Below, in pieces: positions 1-6,298 of a DNA stretch of 6,367 nucleotides. Positions within the stretch are counted from its first letter, which is position 1; each line of letters starts with the position of its first letter. The notes below the pieces were generated by a model. That model ran no database searches and was not told the origin of the DNA. It worked only from the letters and a program-made list of their open reading frames with translations. The position numbers were made by a program, and so were the translations under genes. Source of the DNA: Clostridia bacterium (lineage in GTDB: Bacteria; Bacillota; Clostridia; Clostridiales; Clostridiaceae); the NCBI GenBank assembly GCA_009930125.1, contig RZYZ01000119.1, positions 1 to 6,367 on the forward strand, written 5' to 3'.

Positions 1-1272
1 ATCATATTGTGTTCCATACATCTTTAGAGGATTTCCAGCTACATCAAAGGTAATGATCTTTCCGCTATCTCTTACCCATATGTAGTCTCCTGACTCCTGT
101 CTGATTCTGTATTCCATCTCAAAATGCGCCGATTCTTTTCTGATCGTGCTTAAAAGAGTTGCGATTACTTCTTTCTGCTCTTCAGGATGAAGTCTTTCCT
201 CCCAGTCTTTCAGGGTTATGTGATTTTCATCAGGACTGCACCCTCTTATCTCTGCATACCTTCTATTTGTCTGTACTTTTCCTGTTCTGATATCCAGTTC
301 CCATGTTCCAACGTTGGAGGCTTCTAATGTATGTTTCAGCTTATCCCGTTCCAACTGAAGTTCATGTTGGGCTTCTCTTGCTTCCGTCACATCAGAACCC
401 ACTGCCTGATAGATTTGCTGCAGTCCTTGGTTCTCTAGTCTAGTTACTCTCCAGGAGATCCACTTTTTCTTTCCCTCATGATTACGAATGATATCCTCGA
501 AAGTGGTTTCAGTAACTTCATTTTTCAGCTCAGTAAATATTCTACCCCAATAGGCCTGATGCTCTTTTGAAATATATGAGTAGATATTATTTTCAGCTTT
601 AAGATTCAATTCATTCACCAGATTTTCGGCAGCTGCATTTACATAAACTATTTCACCCTGTGCATCAAATCTTACAATCAGCTCCTTCTGAGTATTAAGA
701 ACTGATTGAAGCTGATTTTTTGTTTCAATGAGATCGATATTTGCTTGCATTCTTTCAAATACAAATAGAAGTGTCTGACCAAACTGATGCAGAATCCTTC
801 TTTCCTCATTTGTGTAGCTCCTTAGTCTTTTAACCGAGTCAAGCCCTAGGAACCCTCTGCAGATTCCATCATAAAATAAAGGTACCGTCAGAAGACTCTT
901 TACATTCTGTGATTCCAATATTCTTCTCACTTCATCCTCTTCACTTAATCCAAATACATCGTCAATATAAATATCTCTCCCCTCAGTGTGTTCTCTTACC
1001 CAAGGATCGATATTTTCCAGTCGTATCTCCTGCAGATTGTCAATCATCGGCTCAATGTCTTGATCGCACCACTCGTACGAATTACTGCAGGTTCCTTTTT
1101 TGAAATTATAATCAAAAATATAAACTCGATCAGCCTTAGTAAATTCTCCAATTAGCTTCAGTGCATTCTGAATTTTATCATTATATGCAGATAATGATGT
1201 GCTAATAAAAGAATACATGATTTCTGCAATAACGCTTTCAAGATTACCATTTCTCAGTTCATCGTGACTCAT
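1..1272 (-). CDS. GAF-PAS-PAS sensory protein, C-terminal part outside window
   Basis: Reading the minus strand from ATG at 1272 gives an open frame of 424 codons that runs off the left edge, beginning MSHDELRNGNLESVIAEIMY. Residues about 15-172 look like a GAF domain (TKADRVYIFDYNF near 45-57, later SLLTVPLFYDGICRGFLGLDSV near 142-163). A short helical linker follows to about 190. PAS domain 1 spans about 190-300 (RFDAQGEIVYVNAAAENLV, closing with YQAVGSDVTEAREA). PAS domain 2 spans about 305-424, of the PAS_3 type (ASNVGTWELDIRTG, HPEEQKEV, EMEYRIRQESGDYIWVRDSG), and the window ends inside its closing MYGTQYD motif. No membrane segment or signal peptide is visible, so it is probably a cytoplasmic sensor. 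In this family the missing C-terminus is usually a GGDEF, HD-GYP/EAL or histidine kinase module; which one cannot be told here. Base composition is clearly more AT-rich than the galactosidase operon next door. Domain calls are firm; ligand and output are unknown. Confidence 0.88.
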   Translation of the reverse strand, partial: MSHDELRNGNLESVIAEIMYSFISTSLSAYNDKIQNALKLIGEFTKADRVYIFDYNFKKGTCSNSYEWCDQDIEPMIDNLQEIRLENIDPWVREHTEGRDIYIDDVFGLSEEDEVRRILESQNVKSLLTVPLFYDGICRGFLGLDSVKRLRSYTNEERRILHQFGQTLLFVFERMQANIDLIETKNQLQSVLNTQKELIVRFDAQGEIVYVNAAAENLVNELNLKAENNIYSYISKEHQAYWGRIFTELKNEVTETTFEDIIRNHEGKKKWISWRVTRLENQGLQQIYQAVGSDVTEAREAQHELQLERDKLKHTLEASNVGTWELDIRTGKVQTNRRYAEIRGCSPDENHITLKDWEERLHPEEQKEVIATLLSTIRKESAHFEMEYRIRQESGDYIWVRDSGKIITFDVAGNPLKMYGTQYD

Positions 1273-1277
1273 GATAT

Positions 1278-1284
1278 CCTCCTT
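1278..1284 (-). promoter_or_regulatory. Ribosome binding site of the GAF-PAS gene
   Basis: The minus strand reads AAGGAGG, then five bases (ATATC), then ATG at 1272. This is a full Shine-Dalgarno match at good spacing and fixes the start of the sensor gene. Confidence 0.85.
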
Positions 1285-1317
1285 GACAAAAAAATAGAGA
1301 TTTGTATATTTTTTATT

Positions 1318-1329
1318 CATAGTACTATG
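1318..1329. promoter_or_regulatory. 12-bp perfect palindrome CATAGTACTATG upstream of the sensor gene
   Basis: CATAGTACTATG is its own reverse complement and lies 46 bases upstream of the sensor start. On the minus strand it is followed by AATAAAAAATATACAAATC, in which TATACA could be a -10 box; no good -35 box is visible. The position would suit an operator for the sensor gene, but one 12-bp palindrome in AT-rich DNA can arise by chance and I recognise no known binding site. Confidence 0.25.
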
Positions 1330-1374
1330 TTTTGAGATTTTTTGTTCACTAATCGTGATTTTATATATGAAAAA

Positions 1375-1409
1375 GGATGTAAAAATCACAATGTGTGGTT
1401 TTTACATCC
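1375..1409 (-). terminator. Rho-independent terminator of the alpha-galactoside operon
   Basis: A 16-bp stem (1375-1390 with 1394-1409) is perfect apart from one G-T wobble and has a three-base loop. On the minus strand it follows the symporter stop codon by 17 bases and is followed by TTTTT (1374-1370). The opposite side carries seven T after a five-base gap, so it may also work weakly on the plus strand. It separates the operon from the sensor gene, implying the sensor has its own promoter within 1285-1370. Confidence 0.85.
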
Positions 1410-1426
1410 ATATGTTTTTTTATTAC

Positions 1427-2800
1427 TCAGCCTTCCTCTCTTCTGATCAGGGATTCGATGATCTCCTCATACTTTTCTTCACTGATGATGTACTTCTTCC
1501 GGTAGATCACAAAGCTTACGACAATCAGCAGCAGTGGAAGGAGCATCATGGCGGACTTCATGATGAGGAGACCACGCTCGGAGAGCAGTTCTCCTTCACC
1601 CAGTGAATTGATGCCGGAAATGACCAGGGTATACCCTACGATGCCGTTGGCCACGGCCGCGCCCATCTTGTTGATGAAGGGCTGGATGGCAAAGGTTACG
1701 CTTTCGTTTCTTCTGCCCAGTTTCAGATGGCCATACTCAATGGTATCTGCCAGAAAGACCAGCATGAGCAGCTGAATGAAGGCCTGCCCCACAAACAGCA
1801 GAATGCCCGCAGCTCCGATGAAGATCATATTGGCTGGAGAAAAGAAGAAGATGAGATATCCGATGACGATGAGAATGATGGCGGATTTATACAGGGTTTT
1901 CCTGGGATGCCTCTTGCTGAACCAGGGAAAGGCCAAGAGCGCCAGAATCTGTGAAACCCCCAGGATGATGGCGAAGATGCTGTACATGTTCTCATTGAGA
2001 AACACATACTTGAAATAGTAGACCCCGAAGCTTGTGGTGGTCACGTATCCGATCATGAAAAGCGCCATGGCCACTGCCGTCACCAGAAGCTGATCGTTCT
2101 GGGTCAGTGCGCGGATCATGCCTTTCAGAGTCGTCTTGGGCTGATCCTTGCCGCCGATGACCGGCGGTTCTTTCACAAAGAACACCGTGACCATCTGGAA
2201 GACCATCATGATGATGACCAGGATGATGGTGTAGGTGAGAAATCCCCTTTTCAGGCTGCCTAGGGCATCACCCAGAAGATTCGTCACGGGAATCACCGAT
2301 GCCACCACCACAAAGAGACCGATGTTCGCGAAAATTCGAGCCAGTGCACCAATCTCTTCCCGTTCCTTCTGGTCATAGCTTAAGCTTGGCATCATGGACC
2401 AGTAGGAGATATCATTCATGGTCCATGAAATCCCCCAGAGAAGATAGAACACGGTGAAATAAGCGATGTAGGAGGACCCTGTCAGGTCCATGTCCATGAA
2501 GAGCAGGACGGCCACCACGGCGCTTAGCACAACCCCTATGGTCATCCAGGGCTTGTACTTGCCGTATCTGGACCGGGTATTGTCCACAATGACCCCCATG
2601 ATGGGATCATTGAAGGCATCAAAGACCCTGGCCAGCATCATGATGGTGGTGATGGTGATGAGGACACTGTCCGTCACCCCCACCACTTCCGTGATGAACA
2701 CGATGAGATACATGCTGACCATGGAGTAGACCATATCTCTTCCGATGGTCCCCATGCCGAAGGCGAACTTGTTTCTTTTAAAGGACTTACCTGTCTCCAT
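1427..2800 (-). CDS. GPH-family (MelB-like) sugar:cation symporter
   Basis: A 457-residue membrane protein of the glycoside-pentoside-hexuronide:cation symporter family (major facilitator fold, about 12 hydrophobic segments), likely importing an alpha-galactoside with Na+ or H+. The diagnostic stretch after helix 2 is present: ARVFDAFNDPIMGVIVD, then NTRSRYGKYKPW. Compared from memory with enterobacterial MelB, the four acidic residues of the cation/sugar sites are kept: D22 (GRDMVY, MelB D19), D61 and D65 (FDAFND, MelB D55 and D59) and D130 (MNDISYWS, MelB D124). The helix 11 lysine also appears kept (K378 in FINKMG, MelB K377). Length is normal for the family. ATG at 2800 is preceded by AAGGGGG at nine bases and lies inside the end of the galactosidase gene (14-nt overlap), which suggests translational coupling. 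Substrate is inferred from the GH36 partner; related porters carry other glycosides. Confidence 0.92.
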   Translation of the reverse strand: METGKSFKRNKFAFGMGTIGRDMVYSMVSMYLIVFITEVVGVTDSVLITITTIMMLARVFDAFNDPIMGVIVDNTRSRYGKYKPWMTIGVVLSAVVAVLLFMDMDLTGSSYIAYFTVFYLLWGISWTMNDISYWSMMPSLSYDQKEREEIGALARIFANIGLFVVVASVIPVTNLLGDALGSLKRGFLTYTIILVIIMMVFQMVTVFFVKEPPVIGGKDQPKTTLKGMIRALTQNDQLLVTAVAMALFMIGYVTTTSFGVYYFKYVFLNENMYSIFAIILGVSQILALLAFPWFSKRHPRKTLYKSAIILIVIGYLIFFFSPANMIFIGAAGILLFVGQAFIQLLMLVFLADTIEYGHLKLGRRNESVTFAIQPFINKMGAAVANGIVGYTLVISGINSLGEGELLSERGLLIMKSAMMLLPLLLIVVSFVIYRKKYIISEEKYEEIIESLIRREEG

Positions 2801-5129
2801 TCTCTTCTTCCCCCTTACTGATTACCGTCATGAGCTGAGAGCCGAAGTCTCCCAGCATTCTGGTTTCTTTGGAATAGCCTGTGCCCATGAACTGCTGACT
2901 GATGCGGATTCCGGACTGAAGCAGATCTCCGTAGGCATCATAGCGCTCCACATTATGGGGCAGTCTGTAGATCTTCCGCGCATTTCTCAGAATCAGTCCT
3001 CCAGGTTTCAGTTTCACCGGCGTGATGTGCTTCAGGAGCTCTCCGAAGGCTTCAATGTCCATGGAGGCCTTCACGGTCTCCACCTGATACAGCCTTTCCT
3101 TCTGAAGCCCTTTGAACCGGAGAACATCAAAGGAGGGACTGGGCTTCTGGAGAATCTGGAAGTTCCCCAGCACTGCTTTCTCCTGATCTTCACGGACCAC
3201 CATGAAATTCACGCGGTTGTCCTTCTCCTCATCGTACCTGTAGAACCTTCCGAACTGCATGAGCTTCCGATGGGCTTTATACCAGCTGATCTGCTGGGTG
3301 ATTTCCTCTTTTTCCTTCAGATTGAGATGCTGAAGGTCCAGCTCATATCCCAGCAGGCCAAAGGAGGCTGCATGGAAACGGGTTTCCAGGGGCGTCCTTC
3401 TCAAGGTCTGCTGGTGGGGACTCTGGGATACATGGGCACCCATGGTGGAGGGTGGATAGAAGTAGCTGAGTCCTCCCTGGATCTTCAGCCGCTCAATGGG
3501 ATCCGTATTATCCGAAGCCCAGGTCTGGGGCATATAGCACAGCATGCCAAGATCAAACCTGTTTCCTCCACTGGAGCAGGACTCAAACAGCACATCGGGA
3601 AAATCCTCCGTGATCTTTCTGAGCACTCTGTAAAGTCCCAGAATATAGCTGTGAAAAGCCATGCCCTGGTGGGGAACCGCTTCTGAAAAAAGGTCGCTGA
3701 TATGCCGGTTCATATCCCACTTCACGTAGGCAATGGGTGCGCTGGCAAGCACCTTCTCCACCTGACTGATGATATAGCTCTGCACCTCTTCTCTGGCCAG
3801 GTCAAGGACCAGCTGATTTCTTCCTTTGGACGGTTTCCTTCCCGGTGCACGGATGGCATACTCAGGATGCTTTCGAAAGAGAGCGCTGTCCTCATTGACC
3901 ATTTCCGGTTCGAACCAGAGACCGAAATAAAGCCCCATGGCATTGATTTTGTCGGCTAGTCCACGGATACCGCCTGGCAGCTTCTTCCGGTTCACCTCAT
4001 AATCTCCAAGGCCTGCGGTATCATCGCTGCGGTCACCGAACCAGCCATCATCCAGGACAAAAAGCTCCACCCCCAGCTTCTTTGCTTCTCTGGCCATGGA
4101 TAGAATCTTCCGCTCATTGAAATCAAAGAACGTGGCTTCCCAGTTGTTCAGAAGCACCGGCCTCTCTTTCCCGGACCATCTTCTGCTGATCACATGGTGA
4201 TTCACGAAATCATGAAAATGATGACTGAGATCGTTCAGTCCTTTTCCGGATGTGGTCAGCACCGCTTCCGGCGCTTCAAAAACCGCCCCAGGCGCAAGAG
4301 GCCAGAGAAAGTTGTGTGGACTGATTCCTGTCATCACCCGCACAATGCCGTGACTGGACACCTCCACAGCTGTTTGATGATTTCCGCTGTAGAGGAGATT
4401 CACCCCATAGCATCTTCCATGATCTTCTGTGGTATCAGGCCTGGCCAGAATCACACCAGGGTTGTGCCGATTGCTGCTGGACCCTGTACTGGATTCATTC
4501 ACCAGGGTTCCATAGGCATGGTTTCTCCTGTGGGCATGGGCTTCCCGGATCCATCCTCCATCCAGCGTGATCACATCAAAACTTTCGGAGAGAAGATCCA
4601 GAGATGCACTCATGATCTTTCTCACCTTGAGGGTCTGATCCGTCCCATTCTTCAGAAGGACCCTTCTGGTGATGACATCCGCATCATAAAACACCGTGTA
4701 GATGAGCTTCAGCGTCACCGGGAAGAGCTTATCCCTCAGGGTGACGATGAGGGTCACAGCATCCTCACCGTGGGCTGTGGGCAGCGTTTCCATGGGCAGT
4801 GTTTCTTCGATGATTTCATGCCCCGCATAGACGAAGTCCGTCACAAAGGACCCGTCGGGCATCTCCATCTCCATCGGCATGATTCTGTAATCGCCTTTTC
4901 CGTTGGGCGCATATTCCAGAGGAAGAAGATCCAGAGACATGGCCCCCTCCATATACAGCACCGAGCTTCCCGCTCCGGCATTCTGTTTCATATGGATCGC
5001 GCGAAAATCCTGCTCCCTGAGGCGATCTCCATAATGAAGATTCTCCAGATGCCCCGAGGGAAGGACGCGGAAAATATAACTGGTTTCACGGGTTGTGAGC
5101 ATAAAAACCTTGTTCTTTTCAGTAATCAC
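2787..5129 (-). CDS. Alpha-galactosidase, glycoside hydrolase family 36
   Basis: A 780-residue cytoplasmic enzyme (no signal peptide) that hydrolyses terminal alpha-1,6-galactose from melibiose, raffinose or stachyose with retention. Residues about 1-310 form the N-terminal beta-sandwich, about 320-650 the catalytic barrel, and the remainder the C-terminal beta domain. Barrel landmarks are NNWEATFFDF (328-337), FVLDDGWFGDRSDD (357-370), LWFEPEMV (404-411), KWDMNRH (470-476) with the expected nucleophile D472, ESCSSGGNR (516-524), and WASDNTDPIERL (537-548) with D540 the expected acid/base. Length fits the roughly 730-residue tetrameric bacterial GH36 group, slightly long. Translation starts at GTG (5127-5129), supported by AGGAAG seven bases upstream; the next in-frame ATG at codon 10 has no comparable site and would remove conserved sequence. 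It is the first gene of an operon with the overlapping symporter. No LacI or AraC regulator is adjacent. Confidence 0.96.
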   Translation of the reverse strand: MITEKNKVFMLTTRETSYIFRVLPSGHLENLHYGDRLREQDFRAIHMKQNAGAGSSVLYMEGAMSLDLLPLEYAPNGKGDYRIMPMEMEMPDGSFVTDFVYAGHEIIEETLPMETLPTAHGEDAVTLIVTLRDKLFPVTLKLIYTVFYDADVITRRVLLKNGTDQTLKVRKIMSASLDLLSESFDVITLDGGWIREAHAHRRNHAYGTLVNESSTGSSSNRHNPGVILARPDTTEDHGRCYGVNLLYSGNHQTAVEVSSHGIVRVMTGISPHNFLWPLAPGAVFEAPEAVLTTSGKGLNDLSHHFHDFVNHHVISRRWSGKERPVLLNNWEATFFDFNERKILSMAREAKKLGVELFVLDDGWFGDRSDDTAGLGDYEVNRKKLPGGIRGLADKINAMGLYFGLWFEPEMVNEDSALFRKHPEYAIRAPGRKPSKGRNQLVLDLAREEVQSYIISQVEKVLASAPIAYVKWDMNRHISDLFSEAVPHQGMAFHSYILGLYRVLRKITEDFPDVLFESCSSGGNRFDLGMLCYMPQTWASDNTDPIERLKIQGGLSYFYPPSTMGAHVSQSPHQQTLRRTPLETRFHAASFGLLGYELDLQHLNLKEKEEITQQISWYKAHRKLMQFGRFYRYDEEKDNRVNFMVVREDQEKAVLGNFQILQKPSPSFDVLRFKGLQKERLYQVETVKASMDIEAFGELLKHITPVKLKPGGLILRNARKIYRLPHNVERYDAYGDLLQSGIRISQQFMGTGYSKETRMLGDFGSQLMTVISKGEEENGDR
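2810..2816 (-). promoter_or_regulatory. Ribosome binding site of the symporter gene
   Basis: AAGGGGG on the minus strand, nine bases before ATG at 2800. It lies within the last codons of the upstream alpha-galactosidase gene and supports the overlapping start. Confidence 0.65.
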
Positions 5130-5136
5130 CCAATCA

Positions 5137-5142
5137 CTTCCT
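5137..5142 (-). promoter_or_regulatory. Ribosome binding site deciding the GTG start of the alpha-galactosidase
   Basis: The minus strand reads AGGAAG, then TGATTGG, then GTG. The seven-base spacing makes the GTG at 5129 the best start. A second GTG just upstream (5135-5137) is out of frame. Confidence 0.65.
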
Positions 5143-5169
5143 GTTTTCTATAATATTTCTTCTTACTGC

Positions 5170-5187
5170 TTTCATTCTACCATGAAA
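5170..5187. promoter_or_regulatory. Inverted repeat TTTCAT-N6-ATGAAA upstream of the alpha-galactosidase
   Basis: Six-base arms around a six-base spacer lie 41-58 bases before the GTG start. On the minus strand the spacer overlaps TAGAAT, a possible -10 box. A separate 10-bp palindrome GATATATATC lies at 5197-5206. The placement suits an operator for the operon, but the repeat is short and matches no motif I know. Confidence 0.25.
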
Positions 5188-5238
5188 CCCATTACAGATA
5201 TATATCGGAAATGTCTTCATTCCAGTTGTTCTGCAGGA

Positions 5239-5252
5239 ACGAACCGGTTTCA
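5239..5252 (-). promoter_or_regulatory. Partial match to a catabolite responsive element (cre)
   Basis: The minus strand reads TGAAACCGGTTCGT. Against the CcpA cre consensus TGWNANCGNTNWCA it matches the first seven of ten fixed positions, and the last three fail. It lies about 110 bases before the galactosidase start, where carbon catabolite control would be expected for a sugar operon. The degenerate right half makes this only a possibility. Confidence 0.25.
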
Positions 5253-5455
5253 GGAGTTCTGCATATTCCAGTAGTGCTTTGTAACGATTGAATATATAAT
5301 AGATTGTGAAAGGTAACCACTTCTACAGTCCACAAAAACTTTACTATTTTGGTTCTCTGGGAGGCAAAATAACAGTGACTATAACATTACAAGAGTTTAT
5401 ATAAATATATTTAATTACTTCAATATTTAGGTTATGCTAGAAGAAATGTGATTAT

Positions 5456-5506
5456 ATGAAGTATTATACGATTGGTGAATTTGCAGAGCTGTGGGGAAAT
5501 CCGTAG
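5456..5506 (+). pseudogene. N-terminal remnant of an IS607-type serine recombinase / MerR-like protein
   Basis: ATG at 5456 opens MKYYTIGEFAELWGNP and stops at TAG after 16 codons. MKYYTIGEFA is the usual opening of the MerR-type helix-turn-helix at the start of IS607-family serine transposases (first open reading frame) and of some MerR regulators. The expected continuation (an IGVS-type turn and the recognition helix) is absent, because about codon 12 the sequence switches to phosphatase-derived DNA. The AT-rich DNA just upstream, with TATGCT near 5434, could be the left end and promoter of the element. It cannot make a working protein. A plain MerR regulator remnant is the alternative; a short chance match cannot be excluded. 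Confidence 0.5.
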
Positions 5507-5727
5507 CTTGGCTGAGGGAAAACCAGAAGTGTCAGGAAAAAACCGTGGACGACAGACTGTTCTCCGATGCGGAGTCCAGACGTGATGTCTGGAACCGTCT
5601 GAAGGACTTCTATGAAAGCATTCTTGCGGATGAAAGCGAGCATATCCTCATCGTCTCCTTCTTCCAGGTGAATCCGGATGGAAAGCATATCCTGAGAAGA
5701 CTGTCAGATCTCTCCTACATCCGATGA
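5491..5727 (+). pseudogene. Deleted remnant of a histidine phosphatase family gene
   Basis: The frame starting GKSVAWLRENQ carries VDDRLFSDAESRRDVWNRL, then FYESILADESEHILIVS, then FFQVNPDGKHILRRLSDLSYIR and TGA. This matches the second half of phosphoglycerate mutase-like (histidine phosphatase) proteins: the E-S-R-R-D-V-x-x-R segment and the strand before the second catalytic histidine. The expected SHGG/SHGD after ILIV is cut at the serine, and the text jumps in frame to what resembles the C-terminal tail. The N-terminal RHG motif and about the first 100 residues are also missing. Both catalytic histidine motifs are therefore gone and the 78-residue product should be inactive. The open frame survives only because the internal deletion is in frame. 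A GTG at 5491 lacks a credible ribosome binding site. Family assignment is by pattern recognition. Confidence 0.65.
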
Positions 5728-5755
5728 TATTTCAAGTTCTTATCCGAAACCTGAA

Positions 5756-5786
5756 AAGGGCTCATTTCCTTGTGAAATGAGCCCTT
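5756..5786 (-). terminator. Hairpin terminator for the metallo-hydrolase gene
   Basis: A perfect 13-bp stem (5756-5768 with 5774-5786, AAGGGCTCATTTC and its complement) encloses a five-base loop. On the minus strand it lies 30 bases after the hydrolase stop codon and runs into CCCTTTTC, a short T tract. On the plus strand it follows the phosphatase remnant by 28 bases but has no T run, so it mainly serves the minus strand and may have been shared by the two convergent genes. Confidence 0.8.
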
Positions 5787-5816
5787 CATACTTCCATATT
5801 TTCCAGTATTCTTTTT

Positions 5817-6269
5817 CTATTCGTAGGTCAGTACTGCTGTCTGAGCTGGCGTCTCCGGTGTGATTTCGATGCTGCTTTCCTCATATCTCTTCACATCATC
5901 ACAGAGAGCCAGGAATTCATCCAGATGCTGCAGCTCGTCAAAGCCGTATCGCTCTGTTCTGTAGTGCATCGGAATGACCACCCTCGGTGTGATTCTGTCT
6001 ATGAGCTTCTTTGCCTCTTCTGCTCCTATGGTGTAGCATCCACCCACAGGAATCATCACTGCATCCAGATTCTTCAGGTTTTCAATCTTGTCATCGCCCA
6101 GTTCTTCTCCCACATCTCCGAAGTGTGCAAATCGAAGCCCCTCTTTTTCAAAGAGAAGGATATCGGAAAGCCCTCTTCTTCTGCCCTGGGATGTGTCATG
6201 GGCGCAGGGGATTCTTGTAAGTCTGAATGGTGTCGTGCGGTCATTGTCTCGTATGGTTACAGCTTCCAC
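5817..6269 (-). pseudogene. UlaG-like MBL-fold metallo-hydrolase, 5' end cut off by a TnpB element
   Basis: The frame contains 151 codons including the TAG stop. It encodes the C-terminal two thirds of a beta-lactamase-superfamily (Lactamase_B_3 / UlaG-like) Zn hydrolase. Visible metal-site elements are PCAHD (H24), RFAHFGDVG (D52 of the GD motif), MIPVGGCYTIGAEEAKKLID (72-91) and VVIPMHYRTE with H102. The N-terminal HxHxDH motif, needed for metal binding and normally in the first 70 or so residues, is missing. The first codon, GTG at 6269, has no ribosome binding site and touches the right end of the transposable element at 6270; upstream in frame there is a TAG within five codons. The gene was therefore interrupted or truncated, and its 5' part lies beyond the element or is lost. 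The remaining frame is intact, so the event may be recent. The substrate is unknown. Confidence 0.85.
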
Positions 6270-6276
6270 TTGACAC

Positions 6277-6298
6277 TCCCACAGCTAAAGCAATGGGA
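6277..6298 (-). repeat. Terminal hairpin of the tnpB element
   Basis: On the minus strand TCCCATTGC, loop TTTA, GCTGTGGGA. The nine-base arms pair with one G-T wobble and one T-T mismatch. The hairpin overlaps the tnpB stop codon and ends four bases before the terminal TCAA. In IS605-type elements such a structure is recognised as single-stranded DNA by the transposase and also forms the 3' part of the omega RNA scaffold. Confidence 0.7.

Larger units (their letters stand above)
5130..5455. other. Intergenic region without a convincing gene
   Basis: This 326-base stretch separates the operon from the scrap zone and becomes very AT-rich towards its right side (about 5380-5455). It should hold the operon promoter, but I find no clear -35/-10 pair on the minus strand; candidate -10 boxes TAGAAT (near 5177) and TATTAT (near 5152) lack matching -35 boxes. 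On the minus strand an open frame of about 60 codons without a good start runs from roughly 5325 to 5140 (includes LLEYAELLKPVRS); I do not recognise it. A TATAAT on the plus strand at 5295-5300 also lacks a -35 partner. Confidence 0.5.

Noticed and set aside
909..1103. Plus-strand open frame of 64 codons
   Set aside because: Antisense to the GAF domain of the sensor gene and without a recognisable product.
2745..3686. Plus-strand open frame of 313 codons
   Set aside because: It lies antisense to the GH36 gene, whose catalytic motifs are intact; the translation is low-complexity His/Leu/Gly-rich text with no family look.
4194..5153. Plus-strand open frame of 319 codons
   Set aside because: Also antisense to the GH36 gene; its text follows from the codon pattern of the opposite strand and no ribosome binding site was found.
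5367..5397. GGGAGG followed by GTG and a nine-codon frame (VTITLQEFI)
   Set aside because: Too short to be a gene and without similarity to a known leader peptide; treated as chance.
5464..5688. Minus-strand open frame of 74 codons
   Set aside because: It is the complement of the phosphatase remnant, whose plus-strand text matches a known family.
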